A DNA stretch of 64,000 nucleotides, taken from positions 1 to 64,000 of the forward strand of contig NZ_JAEKGC010000010.1 in NCBI RefSeq assembly GCF_016405885.1. The letters are read 5' to 3'. The first letter of the stretch is position 1. Each line of letters opens with the position of its first letter. The translations under genes were made by a program, and so were the position numbers. The DNA comes from Arthrobacter sp. MSA 4-2 (GTDB taxonomy: Bacteria > Actinomycetota > Actinomycetes > Actinomycetales > Micrococcaceae). Positions 17,912-26,829 of this stretch are shown here, one piece after another. The notes beneath the pieces were generated by a model. The model was not told the origin of the DNA. It did no database searches and saw only the letters and a program-made list of their open reading frames with translations.

Positions 17912-17928
17912 TATGCCGATGCGGCATA
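17912..17928. promoter_or_regulatory. LysR-type operator overlapping the lysR -10 box
   Basis: TATGCCGATGCGGCATA is a perfect palindrome with 7-bp arms and fits the T-N11-A rule of LysR proteins. Its last bases overlap TATCCT (17927-17932), which lies 6 nt before the ATG at 17939 and looks like a leaderless -10 box. Binding here would repress the regulator gene and could activate the divergent reductase. Confidence 0.65.
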
Positions 17929-17938
17929 TCCTTCCCGT

Positions 17939-18818
17939 ATGGACGTTCACCTGCGCGACCTCCGGGCCTTGATCGCCGTCGCAGAGGAGGAGAGCATCAC
18001 GCGGGCCGCCGAGCGGTTGTTCATCGCCCAGCCGGCCCTGTCCAAGCAGCTTCGCTCGCTCGAACGACAACTGGGCTTTCCCGTCCTCGACCGGCATCCC
18101 CGCGGGGTGGTGCTCACCGCTGCCGGGCAGACCCTGGTCGCCGCCGCGAGGGACATCGTCGCCCGCTGGGATGAGGCACTCGGCAGATTTCCGGACCGCG
18201 GCGACGGCCGGCCGGATTGTCATCGGCATGCAGACCGCCGTCGGCCGCGGACTGCAAAAGAGCGCGCTGGCGCGGTTCCGGGAACTGAGCCCGGGCGTGA
18301 TCCCCTCCCTAAGGCTCGTGAGCTGGAGCGACCCAAGCGCCGGGCTCGACGACGGAACCAGCGACGTCGCCTTCCTGTGGCTGCCCGCGCCCTCCGACGA
18401 TCTTGACGTCCTCCCCATCGTCCGGGAACGGCGGTGTGTCGCCCTGCCGTCCGACCATCCCCTGGCGCGGCAGGAACGGGTCGCCTTCGCCGACCTGCTC
18501 GAGGAACCGATCATTGCCCTGCCCCCCGAAGCCGGAACCCTGCGGGACTTCTGGATCGCCGCACCGGAGCGGAACGGCAGGCCTGCGGTCATCGGCGCGA
18601 CCGCCGAGACCCCCGACGCCGTCTTCGAGGCGGTCGCCTCCGGGCTCGGGGTGGTGCTGCTGTCCGAGGGCAACGCGCATCTCTACAGCCGTTCCGAGGT
18701 CAGCATCCGTCCGGTCGACGGCCTGCCGCCGGCCGTCTTGGCGCTGGCCTGGCGGCGGACCGACCGACGTTCCCTCGTCGCCGCCTTTGTGCGCGCCGTC
18801 GACGAACAACTGGGATAG
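17939..18818 (+). pseudogene. LysR-family regulator, frameshifted
   Basis: The N-terminal HTH (MDVHLRDLRALIAVAEEESI, then TRAAERLFIAQPALSKQLRS) is intact from 17939 to about 18187. The effector domain continues from there to 18818 in another frame (TAATAGRIVIGMQTAVG and onward). The break falls at the TTT of 18188-18190: removing one T gives a seamless LysR protein of about 290 residues. No second start with a ribosome site is visible for the downstream part. Either this strain has lost its regulator by a one-base insertion or the assembly carries an error. Confidence 0.8.
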
Positions 18819-18834
18819 CTCCGGCAGGAAGTCA

Positions 18835-19380
18835 TCAGGCGCCGGCGGCGTCCCGTCCGACCTGATCGATCCAGGCGTCGAGGTCCGCCGGACGGCGGAA
18901 CGAGATCACGGGAGGCATGGCCGGGTCGGCCTTGATCCTTTCGAGCGCCTCCCGTTTCCGGGGGAACGCCGTGAAGTGCCACAGGAGAATCGAATCCCGG
19001 GTGAACACCCGGCGGAAGGACTCGGTGTTCCCGTTGCACACCTCCTCCCGGGTCACACACCGGCGGATTGTCCGCCGGATCAGGCGCCACAGGGAGAGCC
19101 ACCGCGGGTAGTCGAGCGCCACCACGAGGTCCGCCCGGGCGAGCAGAATGTCCCTCCAGCCCGAATAGGCGCTGTCGATGACCCAGCGCTCCTGCGCGGC
19201 AATACCGGCGGCGATGCGGCGCTGCTCCTCGGGAGGCCGGTTCTGCCAGCCCGGAAGCCACCCGATATCATCGTCGGCCGAGTATTCGGGGAGCCGGGCG
19301 GCCGCGGCATAGGCGCGGGCGGCCGAGGACTTTCCGCTGCCCGTGAGCCCGTGGAAGACGACGCGCTGAGCGGGAGCCAT
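18835..19380 (-). CDS. P-loop kinase-like protein (adenylate kinase / FlaR-related fold)
   Basis: 181 residues. Walker A is GLTGSGKSS close to the N-terminus; a lid/LID-like basic segment RLIRRTIRRC and WRDILLARADLVVALD fit the small nucleoside-kinase-like ATPases annotated as topology-modulation or FlaR-related proteins. The ATG at 19380 is preceded by TACATT at 7 nt with no ribosome site, so it is taken as leaderless. Function not established. It is convergent with the lysR remnant and diverges from the GNAT gene. Confidence 0.7.
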   Translation of the reverse strand: MAPAQRVVFHGLTGSGKSSAARAYAAAARLPEYSADDDIGWLPGWQNRPPEEQRRIAAGIAAQERWVIDSAYSGWRDILLARADLVVALDYPRWLSLWRLIRRTIRRCVTREEVCNGNTESFRRVFTRDSILLWHFTAFPRKREALERIKADPAMPPVISFRRPADLDAWIDQVGRDAAGA

Positions 19381-19387
19381 GGGCTCC

Positions 19388-19393
19388 AATGTA
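19388..19393 (-). promoter_or_regulatory. Leaderless -10 box (TACATT)
   Basis: On the minus strand TACATT lies 7 nt before the ATG at 19380. Confidence 0.45.
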
Positions 19394-19517
19394 GCGTGCG
19401 ATTCCACCACCGGTCGGCCCCGCGAGGGGGAAACCCGCCGGCACCGGCTCTTGTGCGTCACGGCCGCTTGCCGCCGGACCGGTTCCGATCCTCCGCCGTC
19501 GATGCAATGATCGGTTT

Positions 19518-20036
19518 ATGGCCTTCCCCGTCCCGCTGCCCGGCGAGCTCCGTGACAAGAGTGTTTCCCTTCGGGCCCTGACCGATAACGATTGGCGGCT
19601 CGAATACGAGCTGAGCCGGGTGCCCGACGTGCCCGCGTGGACGTATTACCCGGCGGACATGGACGAGGACTACGCCCGGCGGCGGATCGCACGGACCCAG
19701 GAGCGTCACCGGGAGCGGCTCGCCGGCCGGTATGCGGTCCTTCTCGACGGTTTGCCCGTGGGAACTGCGGGGATGGCCGAGGTTGAGGGCGCCGAACCCG
19801 AGCTCTTCTATGTCCTGTCCCCCGCCGGCCGTGGCCGGGGCGCGGCCACCGGGTCGGTGCGCCTCCTTACCCAGTGGTTGTCCTCGCAGGGCTTCTCCGC
19901 CGTCGCGCTGGAGACCATGGCGGGCAACACCGCCAGCGAACGCGTCGCCGAACGAGCCGGCTTTCGGAACACGGGCTCCCATCCCGGTACGCACCGCGGC
20001 CAGGCGGTTCAGTTGAACCGCTGGCTGCGCACCTAG
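19518..20036 (+). CDS. GNAT N-acetyltransferase, RimJ/RimL type
   Basis: 172 residues with the GNAT acetyl-CoA pyrophosphate loop in AGRGRGAATGSVRLL and the family's late helix AGNTASERVAERAGFRNTGS. It starts with VSLRALTDNDW, as in RimL-type enzymes that modify proteins or small amines. Substrate unknown. It is a stand-alone plus-strand gene before the sensor kinase. Confidence 0.82.
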   Translation: MAFPVPLPGELRDKSVSLRALTDNDWRLEYELSRVPDVPAWTYYPADMDEDYARRRIARTQERHRERLAGRYAVLLDGLPVGTAGMAEVEGAEPELFYVLSPAGRGRGAATGSVRLLTQWLSSQGFSAVALETMAGNTASERVAERAGFRNTGSHPGTHRGQAVQLNRWLRT

Positions 20037-20089
20037 CGAAGCGTGCGATGTCCACCCTGGGTCGGATGCAGCAGGGGCCCCGCCGGGCC

Positions 20090-20095
20090 TAGAGT
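20090..20095 (+). promoter_or_regulatory. Leaderless -10 box (TAGAGT)
   Basis: TAGAGT lies 8 nt before the kinase ATG at 20104. The in-frame TTG at 20095 overlaps it and is therefore an unlikely start. Confidence 0.5.
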
Positions 20096-20103
20096 TGAAC
20101 CTC

Positions 20104-21324
20104 ATGGACCTCCACCTCCGGCTCGCGCGCTGGGTGCGCGCGCATCCCGGCACGGTCGACGCCTGCCTCGCACTGGGACTGCTCGTGCTCCTGATCCTGC
20201 AGCTCACCGCCCGTGGGGTGGCCGGAGATCCCCTGCTCATCCCTGTGACTTTCGCCCTGGTGGCACCGCTGGCCTGGCGCAGGTCCCGGCTGCTGCTCTC
20301 GGCCGGCATCGTCGCCGGGGTCTCGGTGCTGCAGCTGCTGGCGGGAATCGACCCGGTTCCGGCGCAGATCGTCATCCTGATCACCGTCTACACGCTGGCC
20401 GCCTACGCCCCGCGCTGGGCGAGCCTCGGCGGGCTGGGGTTCGCTCTGCTTGGCGCCGCGGCCGGCCTGGTGCGGTACGGGGAGATCCTCGGTCTCGGCG
20501 GGGGCGGGTCGCTGACCTTATTCGGTGTCGGCGGAGGCGGGTCGCTGTTCCTGATCTCGCTGATTCTCTTCGAGTCGCTCGTACTCCTGGCCTGGACGAT
20601 GGGGGACCTTGCCCGGTCGCGGCGTCGGGCCTATCAGGCCCTTGAAGACCGCACCCGGCGCCTTGAGGTCGAGCGCCAGCAGGAACGCGACCTTGCCGCC
20701 GCCGACGAGCGCAGCCACATCGCCCGGGAGATGCACGACATCGTCGCGCACTCCCTCTCGGTGATCATCACCCAGGCCGACGGCGCACGGTACGCCAGTG
20801 CGCAGCAACCGGAACTTGCGGCGCAGACCTTGGGCACCATCGCGGACACCGGACGCGGCTCGCTGCGCGAGATGCGGCGCCTGCTCGGCGTCCTCCGCGG
20901 CGACGAAAGCGCGTCTACGCGTCCGCTGCCCACTCTCGAGGACATCGATTCCCTCGTCAGGTCGGTGCGGCGGGCGGACATCCGCGTGTCCTGCCGCCGC
21001 ATCGACACGCCACGGCGGCCGCTTCCCCTCGGCGCCGAACTCACCGCCTACCGCGTGGTCCAGGAAGCGCTGACCAACGTGCTCAAGCACGCCGGACCCC
21101 AAACGACCGCCGAGGTCACGCTCAGCTATGGCCCCCGCGGGCTCAGCATCACCGTCGACGACGATGGCCGGGGTGCGGCGGCCGACCCCGCCACCGCAGG
21201 AGCCGGGCTGGGCATCACCGGAATGAGTGAGCGGGTGCGCCTCTACGACGGCACCGTGTCGGCCGCGCCGCGCAGCGGCGGAGGCTTCCGCGTTGAGGCC
21301 TTCCTCCCCTACACCGAGGCATAG
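20104..21324 (+). CDS. Two-component sensor histidine kinase (NarL/DesK type)
   Basis: 406 residues. Five or so hydrophobic segments fill residues 15-165, then a HisKA_3 dimerisation domain with the phospho-acceptor in IAREMHDIVAHSLS and a HATPase with TVDDDGRGAA and AGLGITGMSERV. No extracytoplasmic sensing domain is visible, typical of intramembrane-sensing kinases that watch envelope stress or transporter activity. The response regulator begins 48 nt downstream and an ABC exporter follows. Confidence 0.9.
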   Translation: MDLHLRLARWVRAHPGTVDACLALGLLVLLILQLTARGVAGDPLLIPVTFALVAPLAWRRSRLLLSAGIVAGVSVLQLLAGIDPVPAQIVILITVYTLAAYAPRWASLGGLGFALLGAAAGLVRYGEILGLGGGGSLTLFGVGGGGSLFLISLILFESLVLLAWTMGDLARSRRRAYQALEDRTRRLEVERQQERDLAAADERSHIAREMHDIVAHSLSVIITQADGARYASAQQPELAAQTLGTIADTGRGSLREMRRLLGVLRGDESASTRPLPTLEDIDSLVRSVRRADIRVSCRRIDTPRRPLPLGAELTAYRVVQEALTNVLKHAGPQTTAEVTLSYGPRGLSITVDDDGRGAAADPATAGAGLGITGMSERVRLYDGTVSAAPRSGGGFRVEAFLPYTEA

Positions 21325-21372
21325 GCCCGTGCGCAGCGACGGCGGATTCCCGACGACAGGAGCAGAACGTTA

Positions 21373-22092
21373 ATGGACACCACCGCAGGAGAATTACCGC
21401 CCGGACAGGCGGCCGTCCCCATCAGGGTCGCGATCGTCGATGACCAGCACCTTGTGCGCAGCGGATTCGCCATGCTGATCAACTCACAGCCCGACCTGGA
21501 GTTGGTCGGCGAGGCTGCCAACGGGCAGGAGGCGGTCCGGACGCTCGCCGTCACCCGTGCCGACGTCGTCCTGATGGACGTGCGCATGCCCGGCATGGAC
21601 GGCATCGAGGCGACCCGGCGCATTCTCGCGGAGGCCGGCACTGCCGGAGCCGGGCCCCGCATCGTGGTTCTGACGACGTTCGACCTCGACGAATATGCGC
21701 TTTCGGCAATACATGCGGGGGCGTCCGGATTTCTCCTCAAGGACGCGCCGCCCGAGGAGCTGCTGGAGGCGATCCGGACGGTGCACCGGGGCGACGCCGT
21801 CATCGCCCCATCGACGACGCGCCGCCTGCTCGACCATGTGGCACCGCTGCTGCGCCGGCCCTCTCCGACCCACGACGCCCATGCCGCCGCGGTCGCCCGG
21901 CTCACGCCCCGCGAACGCGAGGTGTTCGAACTGATCGCCCAGGGGTTGTCGAATCCGGAGATCGCCTCAACGCTGTTCCTTGCCGAGGCCACGGTCAAGA
22001 CGCACGTGGGCCGTGTCCTCTCGAAGCTCGAAGCGCGGGACCGCGTGCAGGCCGTGGTGATGGCCTACGAGATGGGTATCGTCCGCCCCTAA
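21373..22092 (+). CDS. Response regulator, NarL/LuxR type
   Basis: 239 residues. Receiver domain with Asp in VVLMDVRMPGMDG, Thr in VVLTTFD and Lys in GFLLKDAPPEE; LuxR helix-turn-helix at LTPREREVFELIAQGLSNPE. AGGAG precedes the ATG. It is the cognate partner of the kinase at 20104 and the likely activator of the ABC exporter at 22226. Confidence 0.92.
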   Translation: MDTTAGELPPGQAAVPIRVAIVDDQHLVRSGFAMLINSQPDLELVGEAANGQEAVRTLAVTRADVVLMDVRMPGMDGIEATRRILAEAGTAGAGPRIVVLTTFDLDEYALSAIHAGASGFLLKDAPPEELLEAIRTVHRGDAVIAPSTTRRLLDHVAPLLRRPSPTHDAHAAAVARLTPREREVFELIAQGLSNPEIASTLFLAEATVKTHVGRVLSKLEARDRVQAVVMAYEMGIVRP

Positions 22093-22213
22093 CCGGGGCC
22101 GCTTCCGCCGGGGCTTCCTGCGGTGGGAGCAGCGGTCCCGGTGTCATCCCCTGGTATGAAATCCGGTCCAAAAGCTCCACCCCTGCGCTGATTCGGCCGG
22201 TGCCCGCGGCACC

Positions 22214-22219
22214 TAACGT
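22214..22219 (+). promoter_or_regulatory. Leaderless -10 box (TAACGT)
   Basis: TAACGT lies 6 nt before the ATG at 22226. The ABC operon therefore has its own promoter downstream of the two-component genes. Confidence 0.5.
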
Positions 22220-22225
22220 GGAATC

Positions 22226-23005
22226 ATGACCATCGCAATGAATTCTCCCGTGCCCCCTGCGGGTTCAATCTCCCCCACCCCGACCGGCGCCGTCGCCGCC
22301 CGCGGCGTATCCAAAAGCTACGGGCGCGGTGAAACCGCCGTACACGCCCTCCGGGACGTCTCGCTCGACTTCGAACGGGAGCGCTTCACCGCGATCATGG
22401 GCCCGTCCGGGTCCGGCAAGTCCACCCTGATGCACTGCCTGGCCGGCCTTGACAGTATCGATGCCGGTCAGCTGTGGATCGGCGGGACCGAGATCACCGG
22501 CCTTCCCGACGCCGCCCTGACCCGCCTGCGCCGTGAGCGGGTGGGATTCGTGTTCCAGGCCTTCAACCTGGTGCCGACCCTGACCGCCGAGCAGAACATC
22601 ACCCTGCCCGTCGCCCTCGCCGGCGGTTCCGTGGACAGGGATTGGCTGAAGCAGGTCTCCTCGACGCTGGGGCTGACCGACCGGCTCGCCCATCGGCCGC
22701 ACGAGCTCTCCGGCGGCCAGCAGCAACGCGTCGCCGTCGCCCGGGCCCTCCTGACCCGCCCCGACGTCATCTTTGGTGACGAACCCACCGGCAACCTCGA
22801 CACGGCCACCGGGGCGGAGGTGCTGTCCCTGCTGCGCCGCAGCTCACGGGAGATGGGCCAGAGCATCATCATGGTGACCCACGACCCGGTCGCGGCCTCG
22901 TACGCCGACCGGGTGGTCCTCATGAAGGACGGGGCCCTCGTCGGTGACCTGCGGCAGTCGACTCCCGAGGCGATCCTCGGCGCCCTCGCGAAGCTGGGGG
23001 CCTGA
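22226..23005 (+). CDS. MacB/LolD-type ABC transporter ATPase
   Basis: 259 residues with Walker [10 protein letters not shown], signature LSGGQQQR, Walker B VIFGDEPTGNLD and H-loop VTHD. The pattern is that of MacB/LolD/FtsE mechanotransmission ATPases. It is paired with the FtsX-type permease that starts 1 nt after its stop. Confidence 0.92.
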   Translation: MTIAMNSPVPPAGSISPTPTGAVAARGVSKSYGRGETAVHALRDVSLDFERERFTAIMGPSGSGKSTLMHCLAGLDSIDAGQLWIGGTEITGLPDAALTRLRRERVGFVFQAFNLVPTLTAEQNITLPVALAGGSVDRDWLKQVSSTLGLTDRLAHRPHELSGGQQQRVAVARALLTRPDVIFGDEPTGNLDTATGAEVLSLLRRSSREMGQSIIMVTHDPVAASYADRVVLMKDGALVGDLRQSTPEAILGALAKLGA

Positions 23006-23006
23006 C

Positions 23007-25577
23007 GTGCTGCAGGTAGCCCTGGCCCAGTTGCGCGTCCACGCCCGGCGCTTCATCGCCGTCGGCCTCGCCGTGATGCTCGGCGTGGCCTTTGTCTCCG
23101 CGGCCCTCACCGTCGGTGCCACCACCAAGGCGACCCTCGGCGCGAGCATCGGAGCCTCGTACGCGAAAGCGGACCTCGTGGTCTCCGGACCCGAGGGGCT
23201 GGGAGTTCCACCCGCGGCCGTAGGCACGTTCGAAGCCCTCCCCGAGGTGACGGCCGTGTACGGTCTCGAACGGGCCTATGCCCAGCTGACTACGGGATCC
23301 CGCACCTCGTCCGCCGCGCTCACCAGCACGGCGCCGGGGGAACTGGACACCGCCGAGGTGACCCAGGGCTCCGCGCCGTCGGGGCCGAATGAGGTGGCCC
23401 TTGACAGCGCCTCGGCCGCCCGTCTGGAGGTGGCCCCCGGTGACACCGTGGCGATCGACGCCGGAGGGCCTTCCACCGACCCGGCCGGAGCCCTGACGGT
23501 GACCGGCCTGACGGCCCCGAGCCCGGATCCGAACCTCGCCGACACCGTCCAGGTCCTCGCGCCGGCCTCCCTGGTGCGGGCAGCTACCGGCGGCGATACC
23601 ATCGTGCGCCACATCCAGCTGGCCGTGGCGCCGGATGCGGATCCTGCCGCCGTCGCGGCGGCCGCCTCAGCTGCCCTCAACGACCTGCCCGCGGATCAGC
23701 GGGAAGGCGTGATTGTGCGCACTGCGGCCGAGCAGACCACGGCGGACGTCGCCTCCCTCTCGAATGGGGACGACATCCTCACGGCGATCCTGCTTGCCTT
23801 CGCCGCCGTCTCCGTCCTGGTCGCCGGCCTGGTCATCTCCAACACCTTCTCCGTGCTCGTAGCCCAGCGCACCCGGGAACTGGCCCTGCTGCGCACCATC
23901 GGCGCGGAACGCCGGCAGATCCGGAGGTCGGTGCTCATCGAGGCCGGCGTCGTCGGGCTGGTGGCCTCTGCGCTCGGGGTGCTCCTCGCCGTCGGGGTGC
24001 TCGCGGTTCTCGTGGGCCTGGCCCGGCGGACCGACGTCGGTTCGGTCGCTGTCCTCGCTGTTCCGCCGTCGGCCGTGGTGGCCGGCCTGGCGGTGGGTGT
24101 CCTGATGACCCTGATCGCCGCCGTCGTCCCGGCGCGGGCCGCCACCCGCGTCGCCCCCCTGGCCGCGCTGCGCCCCAGCGGGCCGGCGGACGCGAAGAGC
24201 AGGGGCGGCAAGGTGCGCCTCGCCGCCGGCCTTCTGGCAGTCGTTGCGGGCGGAGGCCTGCTGGCACTGGGCGCTTCGTCCGCCGGGCTGGTTCCGGCCG
24301 TCGCCGGCGGCGGGTTATCCTTCCTCGGCGTCGTCCTTCTCGCGCCGTTCTTCGTTCCCTTCAGCGTCGCCGCTGTCGGGCGGCTGGCCCGGCCCCTCGG
24401 AGTGGCCGGACAGCTCGCGTCCCTCAATGCCGTCCGGAATCCGGCACGGACCACCGCCTCGTCCTCGGCCCTCATCGTCGGCGTGACCCTGGTGACCATG
24501 ATGATCGTCGGGGCGCAGACCGCCCGGACCTCGTTCGACGCCGAGCTGGCCGAAAACTTCGCCGTCGACGTCGAGGTCTCCGGCCTCGGCGCGTCCGGGG
24601 CGGCCGGCCGTACTCCGGGCGGCACGGCGGACGCCCAGACCCTCCTGGGGGTCGAAGGCGTGAAGTCAGCGGTGGAACTGACCCCGGTGGTGCTGACAAG
24701 TGACGCGGATGGCGGACGGCTCGTGTACGCCGCCGATCCGGAGGAACTGGCCGCCGTCCTGCGCTCCCAGGATACGGTCCTGACAGACGGGATTGTCCTG
24801 GCGCCGCAGACGCTGCAGCAGCCCGAAATCACCCTCAAGGGGGCGAACGGGCCCACGACGCTGCCGGTCACGGCGACGGACTCGACCTTCTTCGTGCCGC
24901 TGATCACCGAGGCCACCGCGGAGCGGCTGGGTGGAACCCCGCCGGACGCCCTGGACGCATTCATCGGGGGCACCGGGGAAAGCTCCGGCCAGGCTGCAGC
25001 CAACGGAACCCTCGCCGACTACCTGGGCACGACGTTCTGGCTGCAGCTCGACGACGGGCTGGACGGGCCGGCCGTGTCGAAGGTCAAGTCGCAGCTCGCC
25101 GCCGTGACCGGGGTGCCCGAATACCAGGTCTCCGGATCGGCCATCGAGCGCGTCGCCTACAACGAGATCATCGATCTCCTGCTGCTGATCGTGACCGCGC
25201 TGCTCGCGGTGGCGGTGCTGATCGCCCTGATCGGCGTTGCCAACACGTTGTCTCTGTCGGTGCTTGAGAGGCGCCGGGAGAACTCCCTGCTCCGCGCGCT
25301 CGGCCTGACCAAGGCGCAGCTGCGCGGCATGCTGGCCGTCGAGGCGGTGCTGATCGCCGGCGTCGCCGCACTGCTCGGCACCGTCCTCGGGATTGGCTAT
25401 GGAGTGCTCGGCGCACAGTCGGCGCTCCGCGAGCTTGCCACCGTTCAACTGTCCCTGCCGGTCGGGCAGATCGCGGCGGTACTCGCCGTGGCGGTCGCTG
25501 CCGGGCTCCTCGCCTCGGTGCTCCCGGCCCGCCGGGCCGCTCGGCTCTCCCCTGTGGCCGGTCTGGCGGCCGACTGA
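23007..25577 (+). CDS. FtsX/MacB-type ABC permease (two FtsX domains)
   Basis: 856 residues. An N-terminal membrane anchor, a large extracytoplasmic MacB-like domain (about 50-260), an FtsX bundle (about 265-400), a second core and a C-terminal FtsX bundle with SVLERRRENSLLRALGLTKA and ALLGTVLGIGYG. GTG at 23007 is chosen because it lies 1 nt after the ATPase stop. Next to an intramembrane-sensing two-component system this fits a peptide-antibiotic resistance or lipid-linked export module. Cargo unknown. Confidence 0.9.
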   Translation: MLQVALAQLRVHARRFIAVGLAVMLGVAFVSAALTVGATTKATLGASIGASYAKADLVVSGPEGLGVPPAAVGTFEALPEVTAVYGLERAYAQLTTGSRTSSAALTSTAPGELDTAEVTQGSAPSGPNEVALDSASAARLEVAPGDTVAIDAGGPSTDPAGALTVTGLTAPSPDPNLADTVQVLAPASLVRAATGGDTIVRHIQLAVAPDADPAAVAAAASAALNDLPADQREGVIVRTAAEQTTADVASLSNGDDILTAILLAFAAVSVLVAGLVISNTFSVLVAQRTRELALLRTIGAERRQIRRSVLIEAGVVGLVASALGVLLAVGVLAVLVGLARRTDVGSVAVLAVPPSAVVAGLAVGVLMTLIAAVVPARAATRVAPLAALRPSGPADAKSRGGKVRLAAGLLAVVAGGGLLALGASSAGLVPAVAGGGLSFLGVVLLAPFFVPFSVAAVGRLARPLGVAGQLASLNAVRNPARTTASSSALIVGVTLVTMMIVGAQTARTSFDAELAENFAVDVEVSGLGASGAAGRTPGGTADAQTLLGVEGVKSAVELTPVVLTSDADGGRLVYAADPEELAAVLRSQDTVLTDGIVLAPQTLQQPEITLKGANGPTTLPVTATDSTFFVPLITEATAERLGGTPPDALDAFIGGTGESSGQAAANGTLADYLGTTFWLQLDDGLDGPAVSKVKSQLAAVTGVPEYQVSGSAIERVAYNEIIDLLLLIVTALLAVAVLIALIGVANTLSLSVLERRRENSLLRALGLTKAQLRGMLAVEAVLIAGVAALLGTVLGIGYGVLGAQSALRELATVQLSLPVGQIAAVLAVAVAAGLLASVLPARRAARLSPVAGLAAD

Positions 25578-25603
25578 GGCCGGCCACCGGTTCAACGGTC
25601 GAC

Positions 25604-25675
25604 GCCACGGCGCCCCGGCCCTGCTCCGCGGTCCTCGCCTTTGAGGACCGCGGAGCAGGGCCGGGGCGCCGTGGC
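25604..25675. terminator. Perfect 33-bp hairpin between convergent genes
   Basis: Arms 25604-25636 and 25643-25675 are exactly complementary over 33 bp around the 6-nt loop GCCTTT. It sits 26 nt after the permease stop and 6 nt from the stop of the convergent oxidoreductase gene, so it should terminate both transcripts. There is no T-run on either side. Confidence 0.8.
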
Positions 25676-25681
25676 GAAGCT

Positions 25682-26749
25682 TCAGGATTCGCTGCCGAGG
25701 ATCTCCCGGACCAGCGGGATCACCTTGGTGCCGTACAGCTCGATGTTGTTCATCACCGCGGTGTGCGCCAGGCCCGTCATACCGAACTTGAGCTGGAAGC
25801 GGGACGCGTGGAGGACCCGAAGGTTGGCGGCGATCTTGCGGGCCACCGTCTCGGGGGAGCCGACATAGATAGCGCCGTGCGGGCCGATCTCGTGCTTGAA
25901 CGATTCCGGGGTTGGAATGGCGAACCCGCGGGTCTTGCTCACGTGCTTCATCACCGCGAGGTACCGGGGCCAGAACTCCTCCTGGGCCTGCTCGTCAGTC
26001 GCGGCCACGTGGCCCATGGAATGCACGCCGATCGGCTGGGCCGGGCGCTCGAAGTGCTCAAGTGCCTCGAGGTAGAGGTTGGAGAACGGCTGGAAGCGGG
26101 CGGGCGACCCACCGATGATGGCAAGGATGAGGTTGTACCCGTGGCGGGCGGCCCGGACGACCGACTGCGGGCTTCCCCCGACGCCGATCCAGGTGGGGAA
26201 CGGCTCAGCCTCGAGGTGCGGAACGACGTCCTGGTCCTTGAGCGCCGCGCGGGTTGTGCCGGTCCAGGTGACGGGGCTTCCCTTGAGCAGCTCGGCGAAC
26301 AGTTCCGACTTCTCCTCGAAGAGCACTTCATAGTCGCTGAGGTCGTAGCCGAAGAGCGGGAACGAATCGATGCTCGAACCGCGGCCCAGGATCACCTCGG
26401 CCCGCCCCGAGGACAGCGCATTCAGCGTGGAGTACCGCTGGAAGACGCGGACGGGATCATCGGAGCTCAGCACGGTGACGGCGGAGCCGAGATGGATGTC
26501 CCTGGTCCGCGCTGCAATGGCACTGAGGACCAGGTCGCCGGCGGAAAGCGGGTAGTCGTAGGTGTGATGCTCGCCGATGCCGAAGAAGTCAATCCCCACG
26601 GAGTCCGCAAGGACGCCCTGCTCGACGATGTTGCGGACCGTCTGGGCGTGCGAATTGAGGGTCCCGTTCTCGTCGGAATGGACATCACCGAAGGTGTCGA
26701 GTCCAAAGGTCAGGGGAAAGCCCGTCCGCAGGCTTGGTGAGTCGTTCAC
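25682..26749 (-). CDS. LLM-class flavin-dependent oxidoreductase (copy 1)
   Basis: 355 residues of the bacterial luciferase-like TIM barrel, with FFGIGEHHTY near residue 58, IHLGSAVTVLSSDDPVRV, and AEVILGRGSS. The family uses FMN or F420. GTG at 26749 follows AAGGA. It is the last gene of a minus-strand set marR - reductase - LLM, and a close paralogue lies divergently at 28171. Substrate and cofactor are not decided by the sequence. Confidence 0.88.
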   Translation of the reverse strand: MNDSPSLRTGFPLTFGLDTFGDVHSDENGTLNSHAQTVRNIVEQGVLADSVGIDFFGIGEHHTYDYPLSAGDLVLSAIAARTRDIHLGSAVTVLSSDDPVRVFQRYSTLNALSSGRAEVILGRGSSIDSFPLFGYDLSDYEVLFEEKSELFAELLKGSPVTWTGTTRAALKDQDVVPHLEAEPFPTWIGVGGSPQSVVRAARHGYNLILAIIGGSPARFQPFSNLYLEALEHFERPAQPIGVHSMGHVAATDEQAQEEFWPRYLAVMKHVSKTRGFAIPTPESFKHEIGPHGAIYVGSPETVARKIAANLRVLHASRFQLKFGMTGLAHTAVMNNIELYGTKVIPLVREILGSES

Positions 26750-26829
26750 GGTTGTTCCTTTTATCTGGGTGGAGGGTGCGGGTAGTCCCGCGGAGTCCCT
26801 AGCGGTGCTACCGCGGACAGCGGTGCGGC

